Source: Quinella sp. 1Q5 (GTDB lineage: Bacteria > Bacillota > Negativicutes > Selenomonadales > Selenomonadaceae). Taken from it: 44,084 nucleotides of DNA. The translations under genes were made by a program, and so were the position numbers. The stretch is taken from positions 1-44,084 of the forward strand of contig JACXWG010000009.1 in the NCBI GenBank assembly GCA_014764605.1. Reading direction: 5' to 3'. Positions 1-7,318 of this stretch are shown one piece after another. Positions within the stretch are counted from its first letter, which is position 1; each line of letters starts with the position of its first letter. Under the pieces are notes generated by a model. That model was given only the letters and a program-made list of their open reading frames with translations, was not told where the DNA came from and did no database searches.

Positions 1-111
1 GTTGACGAGTGAGCCCGCAAAAATCACAACGTCAGCTTCGCTAAGGAGCCTCTGCCCTTTGACGGTGATTAGTTCTGGGTCGCCTGGCCCCGCTCCGACT
101 ATATGAACCAT
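1..111 (-). CDS. cbiF: Cobalt-precorrin-4 C11-methyltransferase, N-terminal part
   Basis: Only the first 37 codons are inside the window; the gene continues past the left edge. The start [20 protein letters not shown] is the SAM-binding signature of the tetrapyrrole methylases, and the following [13 protein letters not shown] matches the CbiF/CobM subgroup, which methylates C11 of (cobalt-)precorrin-4 in cobalamin synthesis. The ATG at 111 has an AAGGTGG ribosome binding site about 8 bases upstream. A promoter lies immediately upstream (151-179), so this may be a first gene of a leftward operon. CbiF rather than another CbiE/H/L-type methylase is a judgement from this short stretch. Confidence 0.82.
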   Translation of the reverse strand, partial: MVHIVGAGPGDPELITVKGQRLLSEADVVIFAGSLVN

Positions 112-150
112 TGCCTATACCACCTTTACAAAAAATTTCTGCGCAAAATA

Positions 151-179
151 ATTTTATCACGCGTCAAAGATTCAAGCAA
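151..179 (-). promoter_or_regulatory. Predicted sigma-A promoter of cbiF
   Basis: On the minus strand a TTGCTT box and a TAAAAT box are 17 bases apart, and TGA before the -10 box makes it extended. It reads toward the methyltransferase start at 111. No cobalamin riboswitch can be recognised in the roughly 40-base leader. Confidence 0.5.
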
Positions 180-216
180 CGCGCCAAAAAAATTTTTGCC
201 TTTCAGGAAAAAAATC

Positions 217-245
217 TTGTACAGAAAAAATTTTTATGCTATCAT
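217..245 (+). promoter_or_regulatory. Predicted sigma-A promoter of the flagellin gene
   Basis: TTGTAC (217-222), a 17-base spacer, then TATCAT (240-245) preceded by TGC (extended -10). No clear sigma-28 box was seen, which is unusual for a flagellin. Confidence 0.5.
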
Positions 246-296
246 TTGATAAAACAGACGAAAGGAAATTCTCGATACAAGGAAGGGTGAAACAAG

Positions 297-1181
297 ATGG
301 CTATGACAGTGGGCGGCGTGAATTCTTACGTAAGCAATTACAACAGAATCAATAGCGCAACGCAAAAGACTATTCAAAGTATCTCGACGGGTCAAAAGTT
401 CCCAACTGCCTCGGCGGGCGCGTCCGAATATTCGATAGCCGCTCGCCTTACAAGCAATATCGGAGCAACATCGCAATCCGTTAGGAACACGCAGACTATC
501 AGCTCGGCAATCAAAATTTCCGAAGGCGCGATAAACAATACCGTCCAAGGCTTAACGACGATTAGGGAACGTCTTGTAAACGCAGCGAACGATACAAACG
601 AAACCCTTGACCGTCAGGCAATGCAAAAGGAAATCAATCAACTTATCTCGCAAATCGACTCGAATGCTTATGTAGAATACAACGGTAAAAGACTCCTTGA
701 CGGCTCGCAGAATGGCTTGATGTTCGCAGGTATTGACGGCTATGAGAACTTCCAAGTTGGCGACCTGCGCGCCTCAACTCTCGGCTTGACGGACAACCAA
801 GGCAATGTTAAAATCGACGTGTCGACAAGAGAAGCGGCTTTGGATTCATTGAAGATTGTCGACCAAGCAACGACGGTTGCAGGAGATATTCTAGACGGTA
901 TGCATGTGTTGGGCGATTATGTCGGTGACGGTTTTGACTTTGAAAGTGCCCTTGATTTGGCAACAACTCAAGGAGCGCAACTCCAGCGTCTTGAATTCCA
1001 AGAAGCAAACTACGTGACGATGGAAGAAAACCAAATGGGTGCGCTGTCTACCATAAACGACGCCGATATCGCAAGGCAAATTGTGGAAATGCGCACACAA
1101 CAGACTTTGGAACAGTTCGCGCTCTTCGGCATGAAGATGTTCAACCAAAACCGTGCAAGTATCCAAAGTTTGTTACCTTAA
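297..1181 (+). CDS. Flagellin
   Basis: 294 residues. The N-terminal ~140 residues carry the flagellin D0/D1 helices: a SISTGQKFPTASAGASEYSIA stretch-like segment around residues 29-49, the RNTQTISSAIKISEGAINN segment, and a NGKRLLDG turn near 130. The C-terminal ~90 residues form the second D0/D1 half, with INDADIARQIVEM and a final MFNQNRASIQSLLP. The central variable D2/D3 region is nearly absent, so this is a short flagellin forming a thin-surfaced filament. Flagellins are exported by the flagellar type III apparatus without a signal peptide. The ATG follows a GAAGGGTGA ribosome binding site. Its own promoter is at 217-245. No other structural flagellar gene is adjacent, which is common for filament genes. 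Confidence 0.9.
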   Translation: MAMTVGGVNSYVSNYNRINSATQKTIQSISTGQKFPTASAGASEYSIAARLTSNIGATSQSVRNTQTISSAIKISEGAINNTVQGLTTIRERLVNAANDTNETLDRQAMQKEINQLISQIDSNAYVEYNGKRLLDGSQNGLMFAGIDGYENFQVGDLRASTLGLTDNQGNVKIDVSTREAALDSLKIVDQATTVAGDILDGMHVLGDYVGDGFDFESALDLATTQGAQLQRLEFQEANYVTMEENQMGALSTINDADIARQIVEMRTQQTLEQFALFGMKMFNQNRASIQSLLP

Positions 1182-1256
1182 AAAGCACGAGCGCGGTCAT
1201 TTCGTCCGAATCATTGACGAGCATGGCGCGACCGCTGGATGCAACGTCCACGTTGC

Positions 1257-1330
1257 GCGGGCATAGTTCATCGGTAGAATGAGAGCTTCCCAAGCTTTAG
1301 AGGTGGGTTCGATTCCCATTGCCCGCTCCA
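1257..1330 (+). tRNA. tRNA-Gly, anticodon CCC
   Basis: A full 74-base cloverleaf ends in an encoded CCA. The acceptor arms GCGGGCA (1257-1263) and TGCCCGC (1320-1326) pair fully. The anticodon loop TTCCCAA puts CCC at 1289-1291, reading GGG glycine codons. The T arm is GTGGG-TTCGATT-CCCAT. It lies 75 bases after the flagellin stop, with a strong hairpin (GCAACG/CGTTGC) just upstream, and is followed by a terminator. Confidence 0.95.
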
Positions 1331-1341
1331 ATAGAAATATC

Positions 1342-1374
1342 AAGAGGCATGCCAAGCGGCGTGTCTCTTTTAGC
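1342..1374 (+). terminator. Terminator after tRNA-Gly
   Basis: Twelve-pair stem AAGAGGCATGCC / GGCGTGTCTCTT with two wobble pairs and an AAGC loop, then a short T run. It separates the tRNA from the zinc-ribbon gene's promoter. Confidence 0.65.
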
Positions 1375-1402
1375 TTGCTTTTTTTCTAAAGCGTGATATA
1401 AT
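1375..1402 (+). promoter_or_regulatory. Predicted promoter of the zinc-ribbon gene
   Basis: TTGCTT (1375-1380), 16-base spacer, TATAAT (1397-1402) preceded by TGA. The ~75-base leader holds a small hairpin (TCGGGG/CTCCGA). Confidence 0.6.
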
Positions 1403-1479
1403 CTGCGCGTATCGTTTCGGGGTGCAAGCTCCGAGGCGAGCGAGAAGAATTTTTTTGAGTTGTAAGGAGATTTATTTAC

Positions 1480-1782
1480 ATGGCTTTTGAAGACAAAACT
1501 CTCGTGTGCAAGGACTGCGGTAAAGAATTCATCTTCAGTGCGGGCGAACAGGAATTCTATCAAGAACGCGGCTTTGAGAATGAGCCCGTGCGGTGTCGTG
1601 ATTGCCGCGACAAACGTAAACGCCATCGCGAAGGCGGCGAGCAACGGCAAATGTTCACTGTGACCTGCGCCGAATGCGGCAAGGAAACGGAAGTCCCGTT
1701 CGAGCCGAGAAACGACCGCCCCATTTACTGTCGCGATTGCTTTAACAAACATCGTCCTGCGCGGCGAGCCCAATTCCAATAA
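1480..1782 (+). CDS. Small zinc-ribbon protein (double CxxC type)
   Basis: 100 residues with three CxxC knuckles near the start, middle and end: CKDCGKEF (10-17), CRDCRDKR (39-46) and CAECGKE (63-69), plus a terminal CRDC (84-87). This matches the short bacterial zinc-ribbon family (probable zinc-binding proteins of the zf-trcl kind), whose role is unknown; nucleic acid binding is often assumed. It is basic between the knuckles (DKRKRHREGG). The ATG follows a good TAAGGAG site. It is monocistronic, with a promoter at 1375 and a terminator at 1807. The family call is solid, function is not. Confidence 0.85.
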   Translation: MAFEDKTLVCKDCGKEFIFSAGEQEFYQERGFENEPVRCRDCRDKRKRHREGGEQRQMFTVTCAECGKETEVPFEPRNDRPIYCRDCFNKHRPARRAQFQ

Positions 1783-1806
1783 AATTCAAACGAACGAACC
1801 CTTTTG

Positions 1807-1838
1807 AGCCTGAAGTTATTCGGGCTTTATTTTTTTTC
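1807..1838 (+). terminator. Terminator of the zinc-ribbon gene
   Basis: Stem AGCCTGAA / TTCGGGCT with GTTA loop, followed by TTATTTTTTTT. Confidence 0.8.
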
Positions 1839-1882
1839 GGCGGCATGATAAACTGTGCAAAATGTTTTAAGGAGGAGTCCCC

Positions 1883-2344
1883 ATGAAAATTGCAATGGCG
1901 AACGATCACGCTGGCACCGCGCTCAAGAATCAGATTAAAGCCTACCTCGAAGAGCAAGGGCACGAGGTTAAAGACTTCGGCACCTACGACGAGGAAGGTT
2001 GCGACCTGTCCGATTTCGTTTATCCTGCGGCTTTGGCGGTTGCCAAGGGCGAATGCGACCGCGGAATTTTCGTTGACGGCGTTGGCTACGGTTCGGCACT
2101 CATCGCTAATAAAATCTATGGCATTTACGCGGCTGTCTGCCAAGACCCGTTCTGTGCTCAGCTGTCCCGCGAGCATACCGATTCCAACGTCCTTTGCATT
2201 GGCGGCAAGATTATCGGCTCGGCTATCGCAATGGAAATCGTTAAAACTTGGCTCAAGACCGAACCTTTGACGGCGGAAAAGTATCGCCGCCGCGTTCAGA
2301 AGGTCGCTGACATCAACAATAAACATTGCGTCCCCGTCAAATAA
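1883..2344 (+). CDS. RpiB/LacAB-family sugar-phosphate isomerase with altered active site
   Basis: 153 residues, the usual RpiB length. RpiB proteins interconvert ribose 5-phosphate and ribulose 5-phosphate; LacAB act on galactose 6-phosphate. Family landmarks present: NDHAG (residues 7-11), SALIANK (71-77), REHTDSNVL (96-104) and GGKIIG (107-112). The normal catalytic segment CGTGIG is here DGVGYG, so the proton-transfer cysteine is Asp65 and the following threonine is Val67. M. tuberculosis RpiB also lacks this cysteine and uses a glutamate, so activity is possible but substrate is uncertain. The ATG follows AAGGAGGAG. It is monocistronic with its own terminator at 2364. Confidence 0.85.
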   Translation: MKIAMANDHAGTALKNQIKAYLEEQGHEVKDFGTYDEEGCDLSDFVYPAALAVAKGECDRGIFVDGVGYGSALIANKIYGIYAAVCQDPFCAQLSREHTDSNVLCIGGKIIGSAIAMEIVKTWLKTEPLTAEKYRRRVQKVADINNKHCVPVK

Positions 2345-2363
2345 TTCGTGTAAAGGCGTTTTA

Positions 2364-2393
2364 AGCTCGTCGACTATCGGCGGGCTATTTTTT
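2364..2393 (+). terminator. Terminator of the isomerase gene
   Basis: Ten-pair stem AGCTCGTCGA / TCGGCGGGCT with G-T wobbles and a CTA loop, then ATTTTTTAT. Confidence 0.75.
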
Positions 2394-2537
2394 ATAAACG
2401 ATTCAACGTTGGGAAGGATTTACAAGAACTTTGGCGAAAGTTTGTTACCAATACCGCATTAATAGTGTACAGGGCGTGTTAAAATCTTTTGGAACTCATT
2501 ATGCGTATCATTGCCAATCATTAAGGAGGGGCGAAAA

Positions 2538-3620
2538 TTGGAAAAAAGGGAGAGTTTATGGGAAGCATATCTAAGACGCGGCTTCAGTCGTCGGAGCTTC
2601 TTAAAGGGTTGCGTCGCGTTGACATCGCTTATGGGCTTCAGCACGGATATGTTCTCGAAGGTCGTGGAGGCGGCGGAGTCTAAGCCGTTGCCGGTAGTCA
2701 TCTGGATTCACGGGCACGAGTGCACGGGTTGCGACGAATCGTTTATCCGTTCGGGTGCGCCGCTCGCCTCGGACGTGTTGCTTTCGTCAATCGCTTTGGA
2801 GTATGACCATCTTTTAAGCGCGGCTTGCGGAGCACCGTTTGAGGCTCATCTTGACGAGACGATTACCAAATACAACGGGCAATACATTCTGGCGGTCGAA
2901 GGCGCGATTGCAACTAAGGATAGCGGCGTTTACTGCATGAGCGGCGGGCACACGTTCACACATCTTTTGGAGAAGGCTGCTAAGGGGGCGGCGGCGATTA
3001 TCGCTTACGGCTCGTGCTCGGCTTACGGCGGCATTCAAGCGGCTAAACCCAATCCGACTGGCTCGGCTGGTATTGAACGGTTCGTCGGCGGAAAACCAGT
3101 TGTCAAGGTTCCAGGCTGTCCGCCTATCCCCGAAGTCATGACGGGCGTTGTTATGCATGTCGCGTTGTTCGGCACGTTGCCGCCTGTTGACGCTGACGGT
3201 CGTCCGAAGCAGTTCTACGGCAACAGAATTCATGACACGTGTTATCGGCGTCCGTTCTTTGATGCGGGCATGTTCGCGGAGAATTTCGACGACGCGGGCG
3301 CAAAGGCTGGTTGGTGCCTTTATAAGCTCGGCTGTCGTGGTCCTGAAACTTACAACTCTTGCGGCAATCTGCGTTGGTGGCAGGGCATGAGCTATCCTAT
3401 CCAGTCGGGCGCGCCGTGTATCGGCTGCTCCAATTCAAATTTCTGGGACGAAGACCCCTTCACAGACCGTTTGCCTAAGTATGGCAAGCTCGGCGACGTG
3501 GACAAAATCGGCGTCGGACTCGGTGTCTTGACGGCGGCGGGCGTTGGTGCTCATGCGGTGGCTAGTGTCATTCAGCGCAATCAACGCGAAAATCTTTTGG
3601 AAGAAGATCATCACGAATAA
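2538..3620 (+). CDS. hyaA: [NiFe] hydrogenase small subunit, Tat-exported
   Basis: 360 residues from a TTG start chosen because a perfect AAGGAGGG site (2523-2530) sits 7 bases upstream; an in-frame TTG at 2511 lacks such a site. The N-terminus has a twin-arginine signal, RRSFLKG, so the folded dimer is exported to the periplasm. Iron-sulfur ligands are visible: CTGCDES and later YGSCSAYGG and VPGCPP for the proximal cluster, then HDTC, GWC, LGC, NSC and PCIGC for the medial and distal clusters. The proximal motif has glycine, not the extra cysteine of oxygen-tolerant enzymes, so this is a standard oxygen-sensitive type. A hydrophobic segment near the C-terminus (around residues 320-340) would anchor it to the membrane. 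First gene of the hydrogenase operon; 15 bases separate it from the large subunit. Confidence 0.95.
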   Translation: MEKRESLWEAYLRRGFSRRSFLKGCVALTSLMGFSTDMFSKVVEAAESKPLPVVIWIHGHECTGCDESFIRSGAPLASDVLLSSIALEYDHLLSAACGAPFEAHLDETITKYNGQYILAVEGAIATKDSGVYCMSGGHTFTHLLEKAAKGAAAIIAYGSCSAYGGIQAAKPNPTGSAGIERFVGGKPVVKVPGCPPIPEVMTGVVMHVALFGTLPPVDADGRPKQFYGNRIHDTCYRRPFFDAGMFAENFDDAGAKAGWCLYKLGCRGPETYNSCGNLRWWQGMSYPIQSGAPCIGCSNSNFWDEDPFTDRLPKYGKLGDVDKIGVGLGVLTAAGVGAHAVASVIQRNQRENLLEEDHHE

Positions 3621-3635
3621 ACGAGGTGAAATTAA

Positions 3636-5534
3636 ATGCAACACGTTGTAGTAGACCCTATCACAAGGATTGAAGGGCACTTGCGCGTTGAAGTTACTGT
3701 GGACGAGACCAAAGGCACTGTTACCGACGCAATCTCAAGCGGCACGGCATGGCGCGGACTTGAGCTTATCATGAGAGACCGCGACCCCCGCGACGCTTGG
3801 GCTTATATCCAACGTATTTGCGGCGTCTGCACTACGGCTCATGCGCTTGCCTCCGTCCGTGCAGTTGAAGACGCGCTCGGCATTGGCATTCCGCTTAACG
3901 CAAATTATATCCGCAACATCATGGCGGCAACTCTGACTGTGCAAGATCATCTGGTTCATTTCTATCATCTGCACGCGCTCGATTGGGTTAGTCCCGTTGA
4001 AGCCCTCGCCGCAGATCCCGCTAAGACTGCTGAATTGCAAGTCGCCGTCCTCAATGCCTATCGCGTCGATTTGAAAGTTCCTGAAGAAGTCAACACCGAA
4101 GCTTATCCGCATGACTTCCCCGCCGCTACGCCGCAATACTTCGCGGGCATTAAGTCCAGAGTTCAAGCAATCGTTCAAAGCGGGCAACTCGGAATCTTCT
4201 CGGCTCATTGGTGGGATCACCCCGATTACAAGCTCCTGCCTCCTGAAGTTCATCTTATGGCAGTCGCTCACTATCTCGAAATGCTCGACAAGCAACGCGA
4301 AATCATCACGCCGCACGTCGTCTTTGGTGGCAAGAATCCTCACCCGCATTACGTCGTTGGCGGCATGCCCTGTTCAATCAGCCTGACGGACGGCAACGCC
4401 CCGATTAACACCGCACGCCTTGCAATCGTCGACCGGGCAATCAATATGGCTCGCGACCTCGTCAACAACTATTATCTGCCTGACCTCGTGGCAATCGGCG
4501 TTATCTACGCTAAGGCGAGTCGCGTCGACGGCGGCGGCTTGGCTCGTGAACGCGTGCTTGCCTTCGGCGATTATCCGCTGACTGGTTATAAGGGCACTTC
4601 CACTGGCGGCTATTTTGAAAATCTTTTGGTTCGTTCAAATGGCGTCGTCGAGAACTTCGGCATGGGGCTTGATAAGGTTGTATTTACTCCCGTCACGGCA
4701 GAGGACTTGAAAGCTCCCGACATCATAACCGAGGGCGTCGAGCACGCTTGGTACGAATACCCCGAATCCGCCGGCAAGAACCTTCACCCGTGGAAGGGCG
4801 TTACTAAAGACAAGTACACCGGACCGAAGACCGGAACGCCGACAATGTGGGAAACTCTCAACGAGGCGGGCAAATACTCTTGGCTGAAAACCCCGAAGTG
4901 GAAAGGCAAGCTCTGCGAAGTTGGACCGTTGGCGCATTACATTGTTATCTACACCAAAGCCGCCAAAGGTTTGCTCCCCGAACCGACTTGGGCTGAACAA
5001 ATGATGCTTAAACAAATCGAAGTCGTTTCTAAGGTGTTGGGTGTCAGCGCGGAAGTTTGGATGCCGACGATGCTCGGCAGGACTGCTTGCCGTTGCTTAG
5101 ACGCTCAACTTGCCGCCGAGATTAATAAGTTCTTCTTCGACAAGCTTATTGCCAATATCAAGATGGGCGATACCGCCGTTATGAACAACGAGAAATGGAC
5201 GCCTGACACCTGGGCAACTGATTGCATGGGCGTCGGCTTGTATGAGGCTCCTCGCGGCGGCTTAAGTCATTGGGTTTGCATTAAGAACGGCAAGATTAGC
5301 AACTATCAATGCATCGTCCCGACGACGTGGAATGCTTGCCCACGCGACGACCAAGCTGGGCATGGTGCTTACGAATTGGCTATGATGACGACTCATGTTG
5401 CCGTTCCCGATAAGCCCCTTGAGATTGCAAAAGTTATCCGCTCGTTCGACCCGTGCATGGCTTGCGCTACTCACATGTTCAACGCCAAGGGGGAGGAGAT
5501 TAACATCATTTCGACCGACCCCTACGGGAGGTGA
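3636..5534 (+). CDS. hyaB: [NiFe] hydrogenase large subunit
   Basis: 632 residues. It carries the nickel-iron active site for H2 oxidation. The N-terminal ligand motif RICGVCTTAH is near residue 60 and the C-terminal motif DPCMACATH is near residue 610; together they supply the four cysteines. A 19-residue tail after the final histidine (MFNAKGEEINI...) should be removed by a maturation endopeptidase after nickel insertion. That peptidase gene (hyaD/hybD) is not in this window, but hypD and hypE are at 36439-37515 and 35450-36445. The protein has no signal of its own and would be carried out with the small subunit. The ATG follows a GAGGTGAAATTAA leader. It is 6 bases from the cytochrome gene. 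Confidence 0.96.
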   Translation: MQHVVVDPITRIEGHLRVEVTVDETKGTVTDAISSGTAWRGLELIMRDRDPRDAWAYIQRICGVCTTAHALASVRAVEDALGIGIPLNANYIRNIMAATLTVQDHLVHFYHLHALDWVSPVEALAADPAKTAELQVAVLNAYRVDLKVPEEVNTEAYPHDFPAATPQYFAGIKSRVQAIVQSGQLGIFSAHWWDHPDYKLLPPEVHLMAVAHYLEMLDKQREIITPHVVFGGKNPHPHYVVGGMPCSISLTDGNAPINTARLAIVDRAINMARDLVNNYYLPDLVAIGVIYAKASRVDGGGLARERVLAFGDYPLTGYKGTSTGGYFENLLVRSNGVVENFGMGLDKVVFTPVTAEDLKAPDIITEGVEHAWYEYPESAGKNLHPWKGVTKDKYTGPKTGTPTMWETLNEAGKYSWLKTPKWKGKLCEVGPLAHYIVIYTKAAKGLLPEPTWAEQMMLKQIEVVSKVLGVSAEVWMPTMLGRTACRCLDAQLAAEINKFFFDKLIANIKMGDTAVMNNEKWTPDTWATDCMGVGLYEAPRGGLSHWVCIKNGKISNYQCIVPTTWNACPRDDQAGHGAYELAMMTTHVAVPDKPLEIAKVIRSFDPCMACATHMFNAKGEEINIISTDPYGR

Positions 5535-5540
5535 GCAGTC

Positions 5541-6239
5541 ATGGCAATTAAATCTGTCAAAGACGTTAAGCGCAAAGAGTATTACATCTTTAGTCCGTTT
5601 CTTAGGTTCTTCCATTGGATTATGGCGTCTCAAATCGTCGTCCTGTTCGCGACGGGCTTGCTCATTACCAAACCTATGAACGTCGGCGCGGTGGAACCCG
5701 TCTTTACGAATACTTCAATGGATTTGGTTCGTGACATTCACTTCACAGCGGCTTTTATCCTCTGCGCGGCGTTGATTCTGCGTGTCTATGGTTTTATCGT
5801 AAACAAAGGCGATAGATTGTTCCCGCGTGTTTGGGAAGGGCACTTCTACGAAGAGACCGTTGACGTTGCGTTGCATTATATGCTGTTGAGAGGTCACCAC
5901 GCATCTTTCTTGCGCAATCCTCTGGCTCGCGGCTCCTATGCGGTACTTTATGTCTTGCTTGCGATTGAAATCTTTACGGGCTTTGCGATGTACTGCGCGG
6001 CGAATCCTACAGGAACTGGCTACTTGCTCTTTGGTTGGGTAAATACCCTCGTCGGCTCCGAGATGATGAGCCATTACATTCATCATTACGTTGCTTGGTT
6101 TATAATCCTGTTCGCTATCGGGCATTTGTACATGGTTATTCGCGCCGAGTTCATGGAAGGCGAAAGCGAAATCTCTAGCATGTTCTCCGGCAAAAAAATT
6201 CTCGCACACACGCCCAAGGACGCTAACGAACTCGATTGA
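5541..6239 (+). CDS. hyaC: Hydrogenase b-type cytochrome subunit
   Basis: 232 residues with four membrane helices: residues ~20-40 (FHWIMASQIVVLFATG), ~65-85 (HFTAAFILCAALILRVYG), ~130-150 (YAVLYVLLAIEIFTGFAM) and ~180-205 (YIHHYVAWFIILFAIGHLYM). Histidines in helices 1, 2 and 4 fit diheme ligation in the HyaC family. It anchors the periplasmic dimer and passes electrons from H2 to the quinone pool. The ATG follows GGGAGGTGAGCAGTC, overlapping the end of hyaB. It is the last gene before a terminator, so the operon is a bare structural set without accessory genes. Confidence 0.93.
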   Translation: MAIKSVKDVKRKEYYIFSPFLRFFHWIMASQIVVLFATGLLITKPMNVGAVEPVFTNTSMDLVRDIHFTAAFILCAALILRVYGFIVNKGDRLFPRVWEGHFYEETVDVALHYMLLRGHHASFLRNPLARGSYAVLYVLLAIEIFTGFAMYCAANPTGTGYLLFGWVNTLVGSEMMSHYIHHYVAWFIILFAIGHLYMVIRAEFMEGESEISSMFSGKKILAHTPKDANELD

Positions 6240-6259
6240 CACTCTAAGATAAAAATTAG

Positions 6260-6286
6260 CCCCCTCCAAAGCGGAAGGGGTTTTTT
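6260..6286 (+). terminator. Terminator of the hydrogenase operon
   Basis: Stem CCCC-C-TCC / GGA-A-GGGG with one mismatch, followed by TTTTTT. Confidence 0.8.
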
Positions 6287-6311
6287 GTATTCCAAAATTC
6301 TTATCTCAAAC

Positions 6312-6339
6312 AAAAAACGCCGCCTGCTTTAGACGACGC
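6312..6339 (-). terminator. Terminator of the carbonic anhydrase gene
   Basis: Minus strand stem GCGTCGTCT / AGGCGGCGT (wobbles included), AAAGC loop, then TTTTTT. It faces the hydrogenase terminator in a convergent gap. Confidence 0.7.
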
Positions 6340-6363
6340 CTAGAAAAATTTTATCGTTCGTGA

Positions 6364-6933
6364 TTAATCTTGTTTGTCGAGAAGTTCGAGCTTGCCGCTC
6401 CTAGGGTGGAACATCAGCCCGTGAATTTTAACATCTTTGGGGATAAGCGGATTGTCGCGCAGTTGCTTAACGACCTTCATGACGTTTTCTTCAGGCTTCT
6501 GGAAACTATCCGTCCACTCAATAAGCTCTTTCTCGACCATCTTAATTGCGTCGGGAGAAATGCCACGAGCCAACATGCCGCCCGTCAAGCTCTTTGAAGT
6601 AGTTTTCGCCATGCCGCATTCGTGGTGACCGATAATCGCGACCTCTTGCACGCCGAGTTCATAAATGCAAACCAGCAAACTGCGAACCGTGGTATCGAAG
6701 ACGCCGTTTAAGCAGTTGCCGACGGTCTTGATAATCTTCGCGTCGCCGCGTTTAATGCCGAGGCACGGCTCAAGGAAATTAACAAGGCGGGTGTCCATGC
6801 ACGTGACGATTGCCAAATGTTTTTTCGGTAGCTTGCTATCGTGGTGGTCTTCGTGCTCGTAGGCTTTGTACTCGTCCGGCAGGTTCGCGCAGAACGTTTC
6901 ATTCGTCTGAAGCATTTCATCAATTACTGACAT
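6364..6933 (-). CDS. Beta-class carbonic anhydrase
   Basis: 189 residues, the short beta-class type. Beta carbonic anhydrases interconvert CO2 and bicarbonate with a zinc held by two cysteines and one histidine. Visible motifs are CMDTR (around residues 45-49; Cys ligand and the Asp-Arg pair) and GHHECGM (around 100-106; His and Cys ligands). No signal peptide, so cytoplasmic. The ATG follows GGGAGG with a 7-base gap. It has its own sigma-A promoter (6964-6992) and terminator, so it is monocistronic. A role in supplying bicarbonate to carboxylases is inference. Confidence 0.93.
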   Translation of the reverse strand: MSVIDEMLQTNETFCANLPDEYKAYEHEDHHDSKLPKKHLAIVTCMDTRLVNFLEPCLGIKRGDAKIIKTVGNCLNGVFDTTVRSLLVCIYELGVQEVAIIGHHECGMAKTTSKSLTGGMLARGISPDAIKMVEKELIEWTDSFQKPEENVMKVVKQLRDNPLIPKDVKIHGLMFHPRSGKLELLDKQD

Positions 6934-6963
6934 TACATTACCTCCCTAAATTTTATCGCGGCT

Positions 6964-6992
6964 ATTCTATACTGCCCGTCGCTTAAAGTCAA
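6964..6992 (-). promoter_or_regulatory. Promoter of the carbonic anhydrase gene
   Basis: Minus strand TTGACT, 17-base spacer, TAGAAT. Both boxes are close to consensus. Confidence 0.75.
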
Positions 6993-7005
6993 CGCAACCG
7001 ACCGT

Positions 7006-7218
7006 TTAGATTAAAAGCAACCTGTCCATCTCGCTGAGCTTGTCCTCTAAGTCAAAGTCAACGTCGTCCTCGTAATAGCTAAATGCATCTTCGACCGTTT
7101 TCAGCGTGATGTAAAGGTATCTGTCTTCGTCCTCGTCCGTGGCAATGCCATAGCTAACAATCTCTTCCACGTTGACGCGTTCATCGCCGAGCTTGATAAA
7201 CTTCCGAAAACCTTCCAT
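7006..7218 (-). CDS. Small acidic protein of unknown function
   Basis: 70 residues from the ATG at 7218, which has an AAAGGAG site 7-8 bases upstream. An in-frame start further upstream has no ribosome binding site. The sequence is strongly acidic (DEDEDRYLYI, YYEDDVDFDLEDKL) with aromatic residues and predicted beta strands in the middle. No cysteines, membrane segment or recognisable domain. A near-consensus promoter (7244-7272) lies upstream and is back-to-back with that of the next plus-strand gene. I do not recognise the family. Confidence 0.7.
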   Translation of the reverse strand: MEGFRKFIKLGDERVNVEEIVSYGIATDEDEDRYLYITLKTVEDAFSYYEDDVDFDLEDKLSEMDRLLLI

Positions 7219-7243
7219 TTCAATCGCTCCTTTCATGTAAAAA

Positions 7244-7272
7244 ATTTTATAATCTTTGTTCGCCGCTGTCAA
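7244..7272 (-). promoter_or_regulatory. Promoter of the small acidic protein gene
   Basis: Minus strand perfect TTGACA, 17-base spacer, TAAAAT. It overlaps the upstream region of the divergent promoter at 7280-7288. Confidence 0.7.
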
Positions 7273-7279
7273 CGTTCTG

Positions 7280-7288
7280 TGCTATAAT
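7280..7288 (+). promoter_or_regulatory. Extended -10 promoter of the P-loop/Asp23 gene
   Basis: TGC followed by perfect TATAAT (7283-7288). No good -35 box, which extended -10 promoters do not need. TSS would be about 20-25 bases before the ATG at 7319. Confidence 0.6.
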
Positions 7289-7318
7289 GGCGGCGATTGA
7301 TATTCAGGAGGACTTCAA

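Noticed and set aside
1195-1256. Hairpins between flagellin and the tRNA as a flagellin terminator
   Set aside because: GCAACG/CGTTGC and GCGGTC/GACCGC can pair, but there is no T run, and the tRNA follows at once; may rather mark processing.
2511-2537. Earlier TTG start for the hydrogenase small subunit
   Set aside because: The AAGGAGGG site lies downstream of it and is ideally spaced for the TTG at 2538.
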